Source: Steromphala cineraria (lineage: Eukaryota; Mollusca; Gastropoda; Trochida; Trochidae). From it: a stretch of 64,000 nt of DNA. A model generated the notes under the pieces. The model was not told the origin of the DNA and searched no databases. It saw nothing but the letters and a program-made list of their open reading frames with translations. How positions within the stretch are numbered: the stretch's first letter is position 1; each line of letters begins with the position of its first letter. The stretch covers positions 34,147,315 to 34,211,314 of the forward strand of contig OU744730.1 in assembly GCA_916613615.1 (NCBI GenBank), written 5' to 3'. Below are positions 1 through 12,700 of the stretch, piece by piece. Both the position numbers and the translations under genes were made by a program.

Positions 1-2540
1 AACACATCAACCTTCTATGTCACACAAACAAGTCAACCTTCTATCTCACACAAACAAATCCACCTTCTATGTCACACAAACAAATCCACCTTCTATGTCA
101 CACAAACAAATCAACCTTCTATGTCACACAAACATTACAACCTTCAATGTCACACAAACAAATCCACCTTCTATGTCATACAAGCAAATCAACCTTCTAT
201 GTCACACAAACAAATCAACCTTCTATGTCACACAAACAAATCAACCTTCTATGTCACACAAACAAATCAACCTTCTATGTCACACAAACATTACAACCGC
301 CTATGTCACACAAACAAATCAACCTTCTATGTCACACAAACATTACCACCTTCTATGTCACACAAACAAATGCACCTTCTATGTCACACAAACAAATCAA
401 CCTTCTATGTCACACAAACAAATCAACCTTCTATGTCACACAAACAAATCAACCTTCTATGTCACACAAACATTACAACCTTCTATGTCACACAAACAAA
501 TCAACCTTCTATGTCACACAAACAAATCAACCTTCTATGTCACACAAACATTACAACCTTCTATGTCACACAAACAAATCAACCTTCTATGTCACACAAA
601 CAAATCAACACTCTATGTCACACAAACAAATCAACCTTCTATCTCACACAAACAAATCAACCTTCTATCTCACACAAACAAATCCACCTTCTATGTCACA
701 CAAACAAATCAACACTCTATGTCACACAAACAAATCAACCTTCTATGTCACACAAACAAGTCAACCTTCTATCTCACACAAACAAATCAACCTTCTATGT
801 CACACAAACATTACCACCTTCTATGTCACACAAACAAATGCACCTTCTATGTCACACAAACAAATCAACCTTCTATGTCACACAAACAAATCAACCTTCT
901 ATGTCACACAAACAAATCAACCTTCTATGTCACACAAACAAAACAACCTTCTATGTCACACAAACAAATCAACCTTCTATGTCACACAAACAAATCAACC
1001 TTCTATGTCACACAAACAAATCCACCTTCTATGTCACACAAACAAGTCAACCTTCTATCTCACACAAACAAATCAACCTTCTATGTCACACAAACAAATC
1101 AACCTTCTATGTCACACAAACAAATCAACCTTCTATGTCACACAAACAAATCAACCTTCTATGTCACACAAACACTACAACCTTCTATGTCACACAAACA
1201 AATCCACCTTCTATGTCACACAAACAAGTCAACCTTCTATCTCACACAAACAAATCAACCTTCTATGTCACACAAACAAATGCACCTTCTATGTCACACA
1301 AACAAATCAACCTTCTATGTCACACAAACAAATCAACCTTCTATGTCACACAAACAAGTCAACCTTCTATCTCACACAAACAAATCAACCTTCTATCTCA
1401 CACAAACAAATGCACCTTCTATGTCACACAAACAAATCAACCTTCTATGTCACACAAACAAATCAACCTTCTATGTCACACAAACAAGTCAACCTTCTAT
1501 CTCACACAAACAAATCCACCTTCTATGTCACACAAACAAATCCACCTTCTATGTCACACAAACAAATCAACCTTCTATGTCACACAAACATTACAACCTT
1601 CAATGTCACACAAACAAATCCACCTTCTATGTCATACAAGCAAATCAACCTTCTATGTCACACAAACAAATCAACCTTCTATGTCACACAAACAAATCAA
1701 CCTTCTATGTCACACAAACAAATCAACCTTCTATGTCACACAAACATTACAACCGCCTATGTCACACAAACAAATCAACCTTCTATGTCACACAAACATT
1801 ACCACCTTCTATGTCACACAAACAAATCCACCTTCTATGTCACACAAACAAATCAACCTTCTATGTCACACAAACAAATCAACCTTCTATGTCACACAAA
1901 CAAGTCAACCTTCTATGTCACACAAACATTACAACCTTCTATGTCACACAAACAAATCAACCTTCTATGTCACACAAACAAATCAACACTCTATGTCACA
2001 CAAACAAATCAACCTTCTATGTCACACAAACAAGTCAACCTTCTATCTCACACAAACAAATCAACCTTCTATGTCACACAAACATTACCACCTTCTATGT
2101 CACACAAACAAATGCACCTTCTATGTCACACAAACAAATCAACCTTCTATGTCACACAAACAAATCAACCTTCTATGTCACACAAACAAGTCAACCTTCT
2201 ATGTCACACAAACATTACAACCTTCTATGTCACACAAACAAATCAACCTTCTATGTCACACAAACAAATCAACCTTCTATGTCACACAAACATTACAACC
2301 TTCTATGTCACACAAACAAATCAACCTTCTATGTCACACAAACAAATCAACCTTCTATCTCACACAAACATTACAACCTTCTATGTCACACAAACAAATC
2401 AACCTCCTATCTCACACAAATAAATCAACCTTCTATCTCACACAAACATTACAACCTTCTATGTCACACAAACATTACAACCTTCTATCCCACACAAACA
2501 TTACCACCTTCTATCACACACAAACATTACAACCTTCTAT
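1..2540 (+). repeat. 26-bp satellite array (about 97 units)
   Basis: Tandem copies of a 26-bp unit reading approximately CAAATCAACCTTCTATGTCA plus CACAAA fill the interval from the left edge to about 2540. Unit variants carry ATTAC, AAGTC, ATGCA or ATCTC substitutions. The unit has no stop triplet in any forward frame, and 26 is not a multiple of 3. All three forward frames are therefore open for about 800 codons and give a 26-residue protein repeat, which is a by-product of the repeat. The right end decays between 2400 and 2540. The left end is outside the window, so the array may be longer. Confidence 0.95.
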
Positions 2541-4230
2541 GTCAGGGTGCGGGCCTGCTACAATCAACACAACCGTGTTCAATCAACCAACTACTTAAGT
2601 CATAGTTTTGCAATGCAAATCTTTATGCTCACCAGGTAAAAACATCACTAAACATCGTCAGTTTTACAGTGTCGACGGTTGATCAACAGCTAAGTCGGCA
2701 TTCAAATCAAGTGCATCCCGTCATGTCTCCCTTTACCATCAGTTTCTCTGGATCATGTGGATTCTGTATCTGAAAGAAGTTACTCTGTGATTTTTGTATG
2801 TGGATTACGTCACGACTTTTGCGAAGTGACATGGTTAGCTTTGCCTTAAGACAATTGGAGAGGGCAAGACACATTGAAATTCAATATTGACGACGAGAGT
2901 GCACGCAAACACATAAAATTGTTCCAAACGTCAGAGGAAAGAATGGTGTCAATAATAAACTTTTCTCCCGGCGCGTATAGATATTTTGCTTTCAAAACAG
3001 ACGGCTTTACGGGTTCAGACCAGATGCAGCATATATTATATTGCCACAACGGTCTTCTCCTCCAGTGAGCCTCCACAGCCTTCACTTGATTAACTTACAT
3101 TTCAACCTCAATAATAAACATATAAGTACAAATATTTCAGTTAAAATGGTTACTCTTATGTGCCTTATCAGAAATTGTTAAAATGCGTATGTCCGTGTGT
3201 AGTGGTACCAGTATGAAAGTTGTCTGTAGCAACAAACCTTTAAACAACCCTGTTTAATTGTTCAACTTTAGCTAAGAACAATGTAATCTTTATTATCAAA
3301 ACAAACTACTTTAATGTAAATGTGAAAATAAGCACGGACATGTTTGACGAACACATCACGTGATATCTGAATCATCCAAGCACACCAGGGAAAGCACAAG
3401 CGCCAGGACATTAAAGGGAATCAACAACCTAGCTGGTGAAACCTATTTGACCATAATTAAATAGAGCGCCAAGATGGGTAAGGGCGGTCACATGACACAA
3501 ACTTGGTACTGGCTGTCAGCTGTAAGCGGTTTGTAACCAAACGATTTCGTCCCTACCGAGCATTTGCGACTCTTTCGGGGCCCTGGTAATAAAACTCTGG
3601 AAGTTAAAAATTCGGGTTGCAGACCCCCTTTAAGTGAATTCATTGCAATCTGTATGGCAGAGGTTTGGAACACACCCGGACTTTCATTTCGCCGAAATGA
3701 TGAATCCTCGCGATGTAGGCGAAATTTGACCTTTGAAGCATTATGTAGAGGTATTGGAATTCGTGAAGTTGGTGAAGAACTTGGTGTAAGAAATTCTGTC
3801 TCTCTTCCGGTATCGTTGCTTTGTTCTAACTGGAGGTGTAGGCCTATTGGTCGATACACTACTCATTTCTGTTACACCTACACTTGTACAAATGATTTGT
3901 CAATTACTTCCCATACAATATGCAACATGAGAATACCTGTTATTTCGGACAAAATGTGACACAGAGCATGATGGGATCACATATGTCAAATTTTGAAATC
4001 GATGTTATGACATCGGGAACCACAAAACTGTTACTGAAAATTACAAGTTCAAAGTCAATCGCTTCATTTGAGCAAAAATACGGCCATTCAAAGTCGCGCG
4101 CTAATTCGCCAAACGTATTTCTGAAACCTTATCAAAAGATGATAGGAAGATATATTCGATTCGATAGTGTTTGTTTATGTATTGCTAGCGGATCTTGCTA
4201 GACCTTGTGATTCAACACCAAACTACTTGG
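2541..4230. other. unassigned sequence right of the satellite
   Basis: There is no recognisable gene. Two pairs of overlapping opposite-strand open frames occur, around 2846-3085 (64 and 79 codons) and 3488-3959 (131 and 123 codons). None resembles a family I recognise. No convincing splice sites or start context support them, and they are most likely decayed repeat sequence. Confidence 0.4.
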
Positions 4231-4369
4231 AAGAGAACTATGGAGGGACGGAACCGCTCCAACAGTAACAGATTCAGCAAACTCATTTGAACAATACATT
4301 CAGCGCTTTGAGCATGCAATGTGCATGGATATATGCGCTATATAAATGGACTATTATTATTATTAATAA
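4231..4369 (+). repeat. retroposon 3' tail (SINE/LINE end)
   Basis: The segment runs from an AGCGCTTTGAGCATGCAATG stretch into GCGCTATATAAATGGACTAT, followed by repeated TTA. This GCGCTATATAAATG-plus-TTA ending is a common 3' tail of short retroposons in invertebrates. The recognition comes from the general pattern, so the family is not assigned. Confidence 0.5.
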
Positions 4370-6560
4370 TACATTTGATAACGATTCAATAACATGGACA
4401 GGTTTTTATGAACCAGTACGTAAAGACGGAAACTCATTTGGTGGGTGTTATGATTTACATCAAAACGAATTTAGCTTTTAAGAGAATGTATAACTTATAT
4501 ATGATGAAACAATTTGGACACAAATATTTCTACCTGTTAACCCACTTATCGTTTGTTTGGATTACACACATGAGTACAAAGTTGTGGGAACAATTAGATG
4601 TGAGTATTGAAAATGCTCTTGATGTAACAAGTCGAATTTCTTTAATTCGTGATTAACATGCCGACCTCCTATCAAGCAGGGGTAATCATATTCAGTAAGG
4701 GTTTTATGTTAACTAAGAATTTGAGAAACATTATAAAAGATCCAACAAGGGTAACACAACATTCTAGTACACTAATTGATCCAATCATAATTAGTGAAGA
4801 TGTAGATAATATAGTTGATTGTGGAGTTACTGAATTTGATAAATTTGTAAGTGACCACACGGGCACGTATGTGACATATATATATATTACTTCTGTTAAG
4901 ACACTATTATCATACACAAGAGATGTGTTACCCGGCATGTTACAAACAGAGCGATTACACAACCCTCAATGCACTTATCAATGAAACAAATTGGACTGAA
5001 TTGTTTATTGATTGCCAAAATGTTAATCAAGCTTGTGAAATATTCTACCAAAAATCCAATCTTTCTAAAATCATGTATTCTTACTAAGGCAACTATAAGA
5101 CCAAATGACAAGCCTTGGCTTGATTCAAATTTAAGAAGGGAATGCAGGGAAAGAGATAGATTCCGCAAAAAATCAAGAAGAACAAATAAATTACAAAGTT
5201 CAAAAAGCAAAAATGTTAACAAGTATTTTGCAAAAGAAAACTTTTAAGCTAATGTTGACAATTTTCTTCTGCACTCATATGTTCAAAACAAGAGTTCATA
5301 TTGGAAACAACTCCGGTATTTAGTGAAACAATCCGGCTCAAGTACCTGCATTCCTCCACTTAAATCCAGGAACGATCATGAAAGTCCATCTTGTTTCTCA
5401 GACAGTGAAAAAGCAGAACGTTTTAATAAACAATTTCAATCTATTTCATCATTGAATGATAACAATACCTGCTGCCAAGTTTCAATAAACGAACAGGGCA
5501 ATGTTTGATACACTTACCATTTCTAAAGTTGAAATTGAAGAAGTCATTAGATGTTTACATATGAAAAACGCGTCAGGTCCTGACAAAATAAGTCACCAAC
5601 TCTTAAAAATGTTGTGTACTCCATAAGTAATGTGTTATGCTTACTATTCAATATGTCATTACAAACATCTGTATATCCAGCTGAATGGAAAGTTAAAAAT
5701 GTTATGCCTTTTTCAAGAAACATGATCAAACTTTAGCTTCAAATTATTCACCCCCTTTAGTTATAGATTCAAAATTCCTGGATCTGCCGATGCAAAATAT
5801 ACATCACATAGCATTCTTTACTATGAAAGAGTTTGGGAAACATTGCAAAATCGTAGGAGGAAACGAAAATTGAGCTTGATGTACAAAATTCAAAATGAGA
5901 TGGTCCCTTTATACGTTAACGAACTGCTTCCAGTAACGTAGGTTCTAAATCAACTTATAATTTACGTAACTCACCAAATATATCAAGTTATTTCTCAAGC
6001 ATTCAAGCATTCATTAAAGCACACTTAAGCGTTCAAAGGAATCTTTTATCCCAACTACAATAATTTCTTCGTACCTCACTTAATACTGCAAATATAAATG
6101 ATCTATTGTTGAGCTCATCACGGTGCTCATGCAGCCGATTATTATTCTTAATATAATTCATACCAAGTTACGTTGCTCATTAAGTTGTTTGAACTTTGAT
6201 TTACTTAGATTTGGAATTAAACCTGATCCTAGTTGTTTATGTGGTAGTCAGGTTGAGAATTCTTCTTATACTTTGTTTGAATGTCAGTTGTATTATCAAT
6301 AGAGAATAAAACTCATTTCACAACTTAAATTTGTACATTAGTAGATATTCCAATTTACCTTAAACTTTTGCTAGAAGGAAGTGCAGACCTATTATCATGT
6401 CAAAACACAAATTTATTCAAAGTTCATTCATTGGTGATACAAAACGTTTTACGTAGCAGACCAATATTCTTTTAATGTATGTACCATTCTTTTTCTTATG
6501 TTGCTCTCCTGTTAACCATGTCATCTGTTTGTAAAATGTAAATCAACTTTGTAAATACAC
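4370..6560 (+). mobile_element. decayed APE-type non-LTR retrotransposon (LINE)
   Basis: Conceptual translation across frameshifts gives an endonuclease-reverse transcriptase order. Endonuclease-like pieces lie at about 4390-4890 (GGVMIYIKTNLAFKRM; ENALDVTSRISLIRD; PTRVTQHSSTLIDPI; SDHTGTYV). A linker follows at 5095-5180 (TIRPNDKPWLDSNLRRE). The N-terminal RT motif is at about 5520-5625 (SKVEIEEVIRCLHMKNASGP), followed by an ASNYSP remnant. The sequence then jumps near 5760-5890 to the C-terminal part (MYKIQNEMVPLYVNELLP; SRYNLRNSPNIS) and a Cys-rich end near 6190-6290 (FGIKPDPSCLCGS). The RT catalytic core, including the usual YxDD box, is missing. Stops and frameshifts show a dead, internally deleted copy, probably of the Jockey/CR1 group. 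Confidence 0.8.
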
Positions 6561-6599
6561 AGGAGTGGGTATTCTAATTTAGATAACTTGTTCCTGATC

Positions 6600-7195
6600 C
6601 TTTTCTTAGTGAATAAAATAAGTTGAAACTACCCTCAAAAGGCAAATTTAGTGACAATGATTGATATGTGTAGAAAGTTTGGAGAAGCTACGATGTATAT
6701 TTTAGGACATACAATCCAGACAAAGGACTTTGTCATAGAGTCCTTTTTCAGTCATTTTTCCATGGACACCACAGAAAAAAATCAAAATCATGTGTTGGTC
6801 TAACCCTCAAAAGGCTCATCTAGGGTTCATAATTGAAAAATGCTTGCTGTTGCAAAATCAAGGTCACAAGGTCAAAATTATGACCTCATCTGAAAGGTTT
6901 ATTTTAATAGATGCACATGTGAAATATCAAACTTCTACCCCAAAACAATAAAAAATTATGAGCAAGGTTAAATTTTTTGTTACAAACAGACTGACAGACA
7001 GGGGGGCATAAAAATCATTTGTTGGTCTGACCCTCAAAAGGCACATCTAAGGATCATGGTTGATCAGTGTATTAAGTTTGGTGAAGCTAGTATGTATAGT
7101 TTCATAGTTTTGTGGCGGATGGATGGACAGAATGAAGGCTTTATACCTCCGCTTGAATATGTAGTACGCCGCAGGTACAAATATCTGAATCATTC
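6600..7195. repeat. interspersed repeat with internal duplications
   Basis: Phrases such as ACCCTCAAAAGGC recur near 6633, 6804 and 7030, each followed by a related AAGTTTGG(A/T)GAAGCTA-type segment at about 6677 and 7077. This looks like a diverged dispersed repeat with two or three internal units. No coding sequence is seen. Confidence 0.5.
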
Positions 7196-9740
7196 AATTA
7201 TTGTAAAAAAAAGGACTTAGAAAGAATATACACATGTACATAATTTGATTTCACATGTGTAAAACAAAAACCAACAAATTGGCTTCAGATTTCTTTTCAA
7301 AATGAGATGTCTTTCATGAATATCTGCAACATTATGACAAGAGCAATTTCACTAATAAACACTGAAATACTGAGAAAGGTATAACAAATTCTGCTAAACG
7401 CTTATGTATACTTTATTTCTTCCTAACTACTTTCCAGGATGTCTAAATACATACAATATCAACAACTAGAAGTCACAAACATGACGTGTGTAAAATAACA
7501 AGAAAACATTCATAGTACTAGGAGAAACTGGTCTCATTAAAGAGCATTTTCTTTTCCAGCTCATCTCAAATAACTGAACATTAAAGCAAGTGCTCAAAAA
7601 TTCTTATCTCTGAAACACTAGAACTCAAAGTAAAATGATTAAACAACAGTAAAATTAAGCTTTAGAAACATTGCACTCTGTTAAATCTTCTATTAAAATA
7701 ATTCCTTATCCTTGATTTTGATTTTAATAAAATCTGATTTTAGTTTGAAGTTTGTAAACTTTTTGTACTTTTTTTAAATATAAAATAACATGAATAATAA
7801 AAAGAAGTTTATAACAACAATTATAGGAAAAGTAGGAAAAGTGATAATAAAATCTGTAAGAAAGTATATCACATAATAGTGCAAAAGGTATATTAAGGTG
7901 TACATACAGAGTGTATAAAGAGACATAAAAACATTAGTTTGAGCTGATTGCTACTTTAAAAAAGAAGAAATGTAAGTATTTGGCAATCATGAAACAAAAG
8001 ATATTTTCAAATCTTTTGAAAAAGGAAACTGTTAAAAAATTGTTGAACAAAGCACCAACAAAGTGTTTAAATCACAAATCACAGACATCATCACTGTGAG
8101 ATATTTGATGTAAAACACAAACATGTTAAAACCCATTATCATACAAAATATTAAGAAAAATCCAAGATAAATATCATTACAAGAGTTTTTATTTAGGATT
8201 ATGGAAAACAATTGACAGAAGTTTAAGAATACTGGTGGTAGAGTTATTGGTTTTGTTACCTTTCTGGTTTTAAATTACAAATACCTTAGTTCCCAATATG
8301 AACACTTGAACTAACAAAATTGCTTCCTTTGGCAACAAATCAAGATTCTTTAGTCATCTCGGCCAAAGTTTGTTTTTATGTTATCTAAAGTGGGACTAAA
8401 TGCTAGATTTTACTATCTAAATGCTTGAGTTTCTTATTTATCATAAAGTTTGAGAGTAATCTCTTGCATATGATTACTTAATGCACTTGCTAACTGAAAC
8501 ATACAACAAAGTTGTTATGGTAAACATATTAATATAATTATAGTCATGTTATAGCATTGCTGAAAGTGAAAAAAAAAAATTCTACTGACATCACCTTGTG
8601 ACGATGGAAAAATGACGGAAAAATACCTTGCATGCGATAAACACTTTTGTGCTGATGAGGTGAAAATGGTTGAATTTAATATAGTGGGAGATAGATACTG
8701 ACAATTATTACAACACTATTTCATTGCAAATCATTTGACAAAAAAAAAAAAAAAATTTATTGATGATTAAGATAAACATTATTTGCATCAAAACTAACAT
8801 GTACAAGCAAGAAATTGAACTGGTTTGAGTATTTCAACTATTCCTGAGCTTCAATTGATCAAATAAAACTCAAAAACTTCAGACATGTATATGGAGCAAT
8901 CAGCAGTGATAAAAAATAAACAAATTCCATAAAAATCACAGACATTTGTGATAGATATACTGGTACACTTATAAGTAGAAATATTTTATGATAAACAACT
9001 TCTTTATTCTGTGTAAGTGACGTTTTAACATAGATCATTCTGTTGATTCGTATACATGTTTAAAGATTGAGGATAAAGTTTTACCAATACAAAACTCAAG
9101 TATTATTTATCTTCTATCACCTACAGCAAGCCATAATAATCGCAATCAGATATTTCATTCTTTCTTTTTTCATGACTTTTGGTCTTAACAAACTTGTTTG
9201 AACATTTGAACCTCAAAAGCTTTTTCTATCAAAATGTTTGGAAATTAAGGCTGTGTATGATTGATATTTTCATGATTATCAATCTTATGTTTTTGTGAAT
9301 CATGTACAGTTTTAGTTTGTAAAGAGGTATAAGTATATAAGAGACCTTGAACATACATTTGTACAATGTAAATAACTATTGTGACACATAATATCAAACC
9401 ATTTCATATGATAATGTATGTAACAAATTGAACACATAAATTTTATTTTGTAGAGAAAACTCAAATTTTGTAATTGTACAAAAAATATCAACATTAGTGA
9501 CTGTGAGTAACTTGTGTATTGACATATCTTGATTAAGAAATATACTGTTGACAGATCTGTGAATAGATAAGGTATTGGGTAAGTCATCTTTGTCGGTGGG
9601 CCATTTTGAGGGTTTTTAGTAATTGTCTGCCTTTCCCTATCCCTGGTAGTTCAACACTCTTTTATCAATACCAGTTTTTTATGAGACAACAATCACTGGT
9701 GTATGAGTTGTTCTTGTGGTTTCCCAGTGAGACAGTCAGG
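7196..9740. other. AT-rich intergenic sequence, partly NECAB 3' UTR
   Basis: No gene is supported. The part just below 9750 should be the NECAB 3' UTR on the minus strand. A minus-strand AATAAA lies at 9442-9447, and others lie further left, so the true cleavage site cannot be chosen from sequence alone. The rest is AT-rich with short A-runs. Confidence 0.4.
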
Positions 9741-9749
9741 AACTTTTGT

Positions 9750-9775
9750 CTACTTTTGTCTTTTCCACCAGCCAG
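9750..9775 (-). CDS. NECAB: NECAB terminal micro-exon
   Basis: This exon was too short to show as an open frame. The preceding exon ends at a donor read CAG|GTGGGT (11145/11146). A minus-strand acceptor TTATGTTGCAG stands directly before 9775, and joining the two gives SSMTVPAGWWKRQK followed by TAG at 9750-9752. The Trp-Trp pair after Val-Pro is how NECAB ABM domains end, so the join is favoured. If the intron is retained, translation stops two codons after the donor (VPGG then TAG at 11138-11140). Confidence 0.85.
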
Positions 9776-12700
9776 CTGCAACATAAAGTAAAACTTGATT
9801 AGGGCCAGTTACTGGTATACAATATCTGAGAGCATTTCAATTTTACACAAGTCCCAATAAGTATGTTGACAAAGGTAAAGAGAAGGTTCAACAAGTGTTT
9901 GCCACTAACATGGCAATGTCCCCAGCAGTTATGAGATATCTTGTATTAACAGTTTGGAAAGTTGTCAAAGTCCTACCTTGAATCTATAGTAAAGGTCAAA
10001 TATTGTTTGTGTTATCTGCAAATGTAGGCTGTAAACAAACACTGCCTTTTTCCCCCCTTGTATGATGCGAGTTTCAAAAGTGGTCGAAGTGTATTGGTGA
10101 CCTATGACCTCTGACAGACAGAGAGGGGGAGAGACAACTAGATTAGTGTTTGCGGGACACCGCAAAAGCAGAGCAGCCCCGAAACTTGGGTTTCGCCTTA
10201 CCCTGTTCCACCTTCTACAAGCCTCAGCATATTGGGCATTTTTTTGTGACCTTGACCTTTGACACTCAAGGTCACACAATCAATAAATACACTTCATTGA
10301 ATATAACATTAATGTAACGAATTAAAGTGTTAAAAGTTACAATAATCCATTTTCTCGATATATGTTGACCTTGCTGTGACCTTGACCTTTGAAAATTCGT
10401 ACCCAAAACCTTTTAAAACAATTTTACTTCTCAAGAGATAATATATACAAAATCTAAACTTCATAGCACAAAAACTTTTCAAGTTATCACGTTTACAAGG
10501 AATTTTCTAGTGATTTTATAGTTTGTGACCTTGACCTATGACCTTGAAAGTGAACATGTCATTGTAATTCCCCAGAGGTGTAAACACATGTTTATGAGTT
10601 CTGAAAAGCTTGGTGGGATTAAGTTATATCCAGATTAGTTGCACATTGCAATAACACAAATCTTATGACCTTGACCTTTGACCTTCAAGGTTACACAATC
10701 AATGAACACTATTCATTGAGTATAACAATCATCTATTGATTATAAGCCTTCATAGTTAAAATAAAGCATTTTCGCAAAACCATGCTAAAGTCATGACCTT
10801 GTTGTGACCTTGACCTTGGACAGATTGTAGCGAAAACCTTTTCAAAATTTTTTACTCTTCCAAGGATGATATATACCAAGTAAGAGCTTCATAGCACAAA
10901 AACTTTTCAAGTGATCGCTTTTAAAAGGAATTTTTTAGTGATTTTATAGCTCGTGACCTTGACCTTTGACCTTGAGGTATAAGCAGTAAGTTATGAATAC
11001 AAGTTCTGGAATACTTAGTAGAAAAAAGGTATAGCCAGTGATATGAATGCAGCGGCGGCAGCGGAAACTGCACAAATACTGAAAGCAGCCCCGCTAATGA
11101 CTGGCGGGTGAGAGGTAGGGTGGAGGTGTGACCGTCTCTACCCACCTGGTACTGTCATACTGCTCTTGTCTTCCTCTTTCTCCAGCTGACTTGCAATGCT
11201 CTGTACAAAGCATCGACTTGCATCACTTTCATCACATCTGAAATGAAAAGTTTTAAAGGAGAAAATATTAGAGAAAATTATCATATAAATGATAATGATC
11301 TCAGTTCACTTAAAATTGAGCCTTTGGCTCTGTTGCCCACCAGGCTTCATATTCAATATAAACTTCAACTCTAAGTAGGGGCCACAGGGTCACCAAATGT
11401 ACAATTAAGAAACCGTTACCTAAGGAGTCTACACAATATTTCTGCATTCCAGGCCTTGTGCTTTTGGAGCAGACGGCAAGATAAGGTTTTAGTAAGGGCC
11501 ACAGGGACACTCAAACATGTAGGCTATACAATTTCAGACTTTATCAATTCAGAAATGGAAATTACTCAAACATTCAAAGAAAATCTTAAAAGGCTAAAGA
11601 AGTGGCCCTCAATTAAGTAAGAAGGCTACCAATTTTGGGGTTAATTATCTGATTTTTGAAAGACGGGCAATTAAAACGATTTAATACTTATCAACAGAGC
11701 AGGTAAAGGGTTAAGATCTGACCTCTTCTTGTCTGCTTCTGAAGACCAGATCTCGTACACAGTGAACCGGTTGCTATCGCTGAAGGACCGCACGCTCACA
11801 CTGCACCAACAAGTCATGGCATTAAACTCAGATACCTTCAAGCTTATCAGTCAGTCAAACACCCAAGTCAATAGCATATCATTCTTTGAATTTTGAGAAT
11901 TTTGAATCTTGTTGGTCAATACACTGAAGGACCTGTCAGAGAAATGAAGTACTTACACCTTCTTTGAATCTCCAGTTACACAGTTGGGCTAATTTCATAA
12001 ATGTTAAATCAAACACTACCTCAAATGCTACCTCACAGAATCAGAAATGTTTACTTCTTCCAAGGGGCAAGTCAAACTTCTTTCATAATCATATAGAAGG
12101 GCGACTGATTGCACAAACTCAGGAGACTTATATTGAACATTGGAAAAATACCAAAGTGATAATTATATCTAAGGACTTAATGCTTCTACAAACCATGTGT
12201 GTCATTTGTCAAGTGTGAAGAAATGAGAACCTTCATTCAGCAATATGTTGAGAAGCTGGATAAGAAGAGTACTCACTTGAGACAACCCCCGACTCCCTGA
12301 ATGGACTCCACATAGGACTTGAGACTCTTCCTGAAGTTGTCGGTCTCTGCAGACTTGACGTACATGTCCCTTTGTAGCATGTACACCTGTATCAAAGTTA
12401 CTATTATTCTTTATAAGATCTTGTCAGCTATGTTACAAAGTACAAGGGATGAAGTTTGTGAAATTATAATATTTTTTAAATAAAAGCATATTATTCATGT
12501 TTGCAAGTTAACAACAAAATGGTAACATTCTATTTATCATTTGACAAGATCAAAGACAATAATTGATGTAAAACAATCAACAGTCAAGTGGCCTTGACCC
12601 TAAAGTTGTGATGCTGCTGTCTCAATATTCAATAAACCAGTACGTTCTATATCATAAATTCAGACAATTCAAGACTTATAAACTTACTTTTTGGAAAAAA

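Noticed and set aside
17..2605. Three long forward open frames of 784-862 codons
   Set aside because: They arise from a 26-bp repeat without stop triplets. The three frames read the same repeated text, and no splice or start signals exist.
3488..3959. Overlapping frames of 131 and 123 codons
   Set aside because: Opposite strands of the same sequence are both open, with no recognisable domain on either.
11138..11145. Stop at 11138-11140 as the true end of NECAB
   Set aside because: A good donor CAG|GTGGGT precedes it, and splicing to 9775 restores the family's VP-x-x-WW ending.
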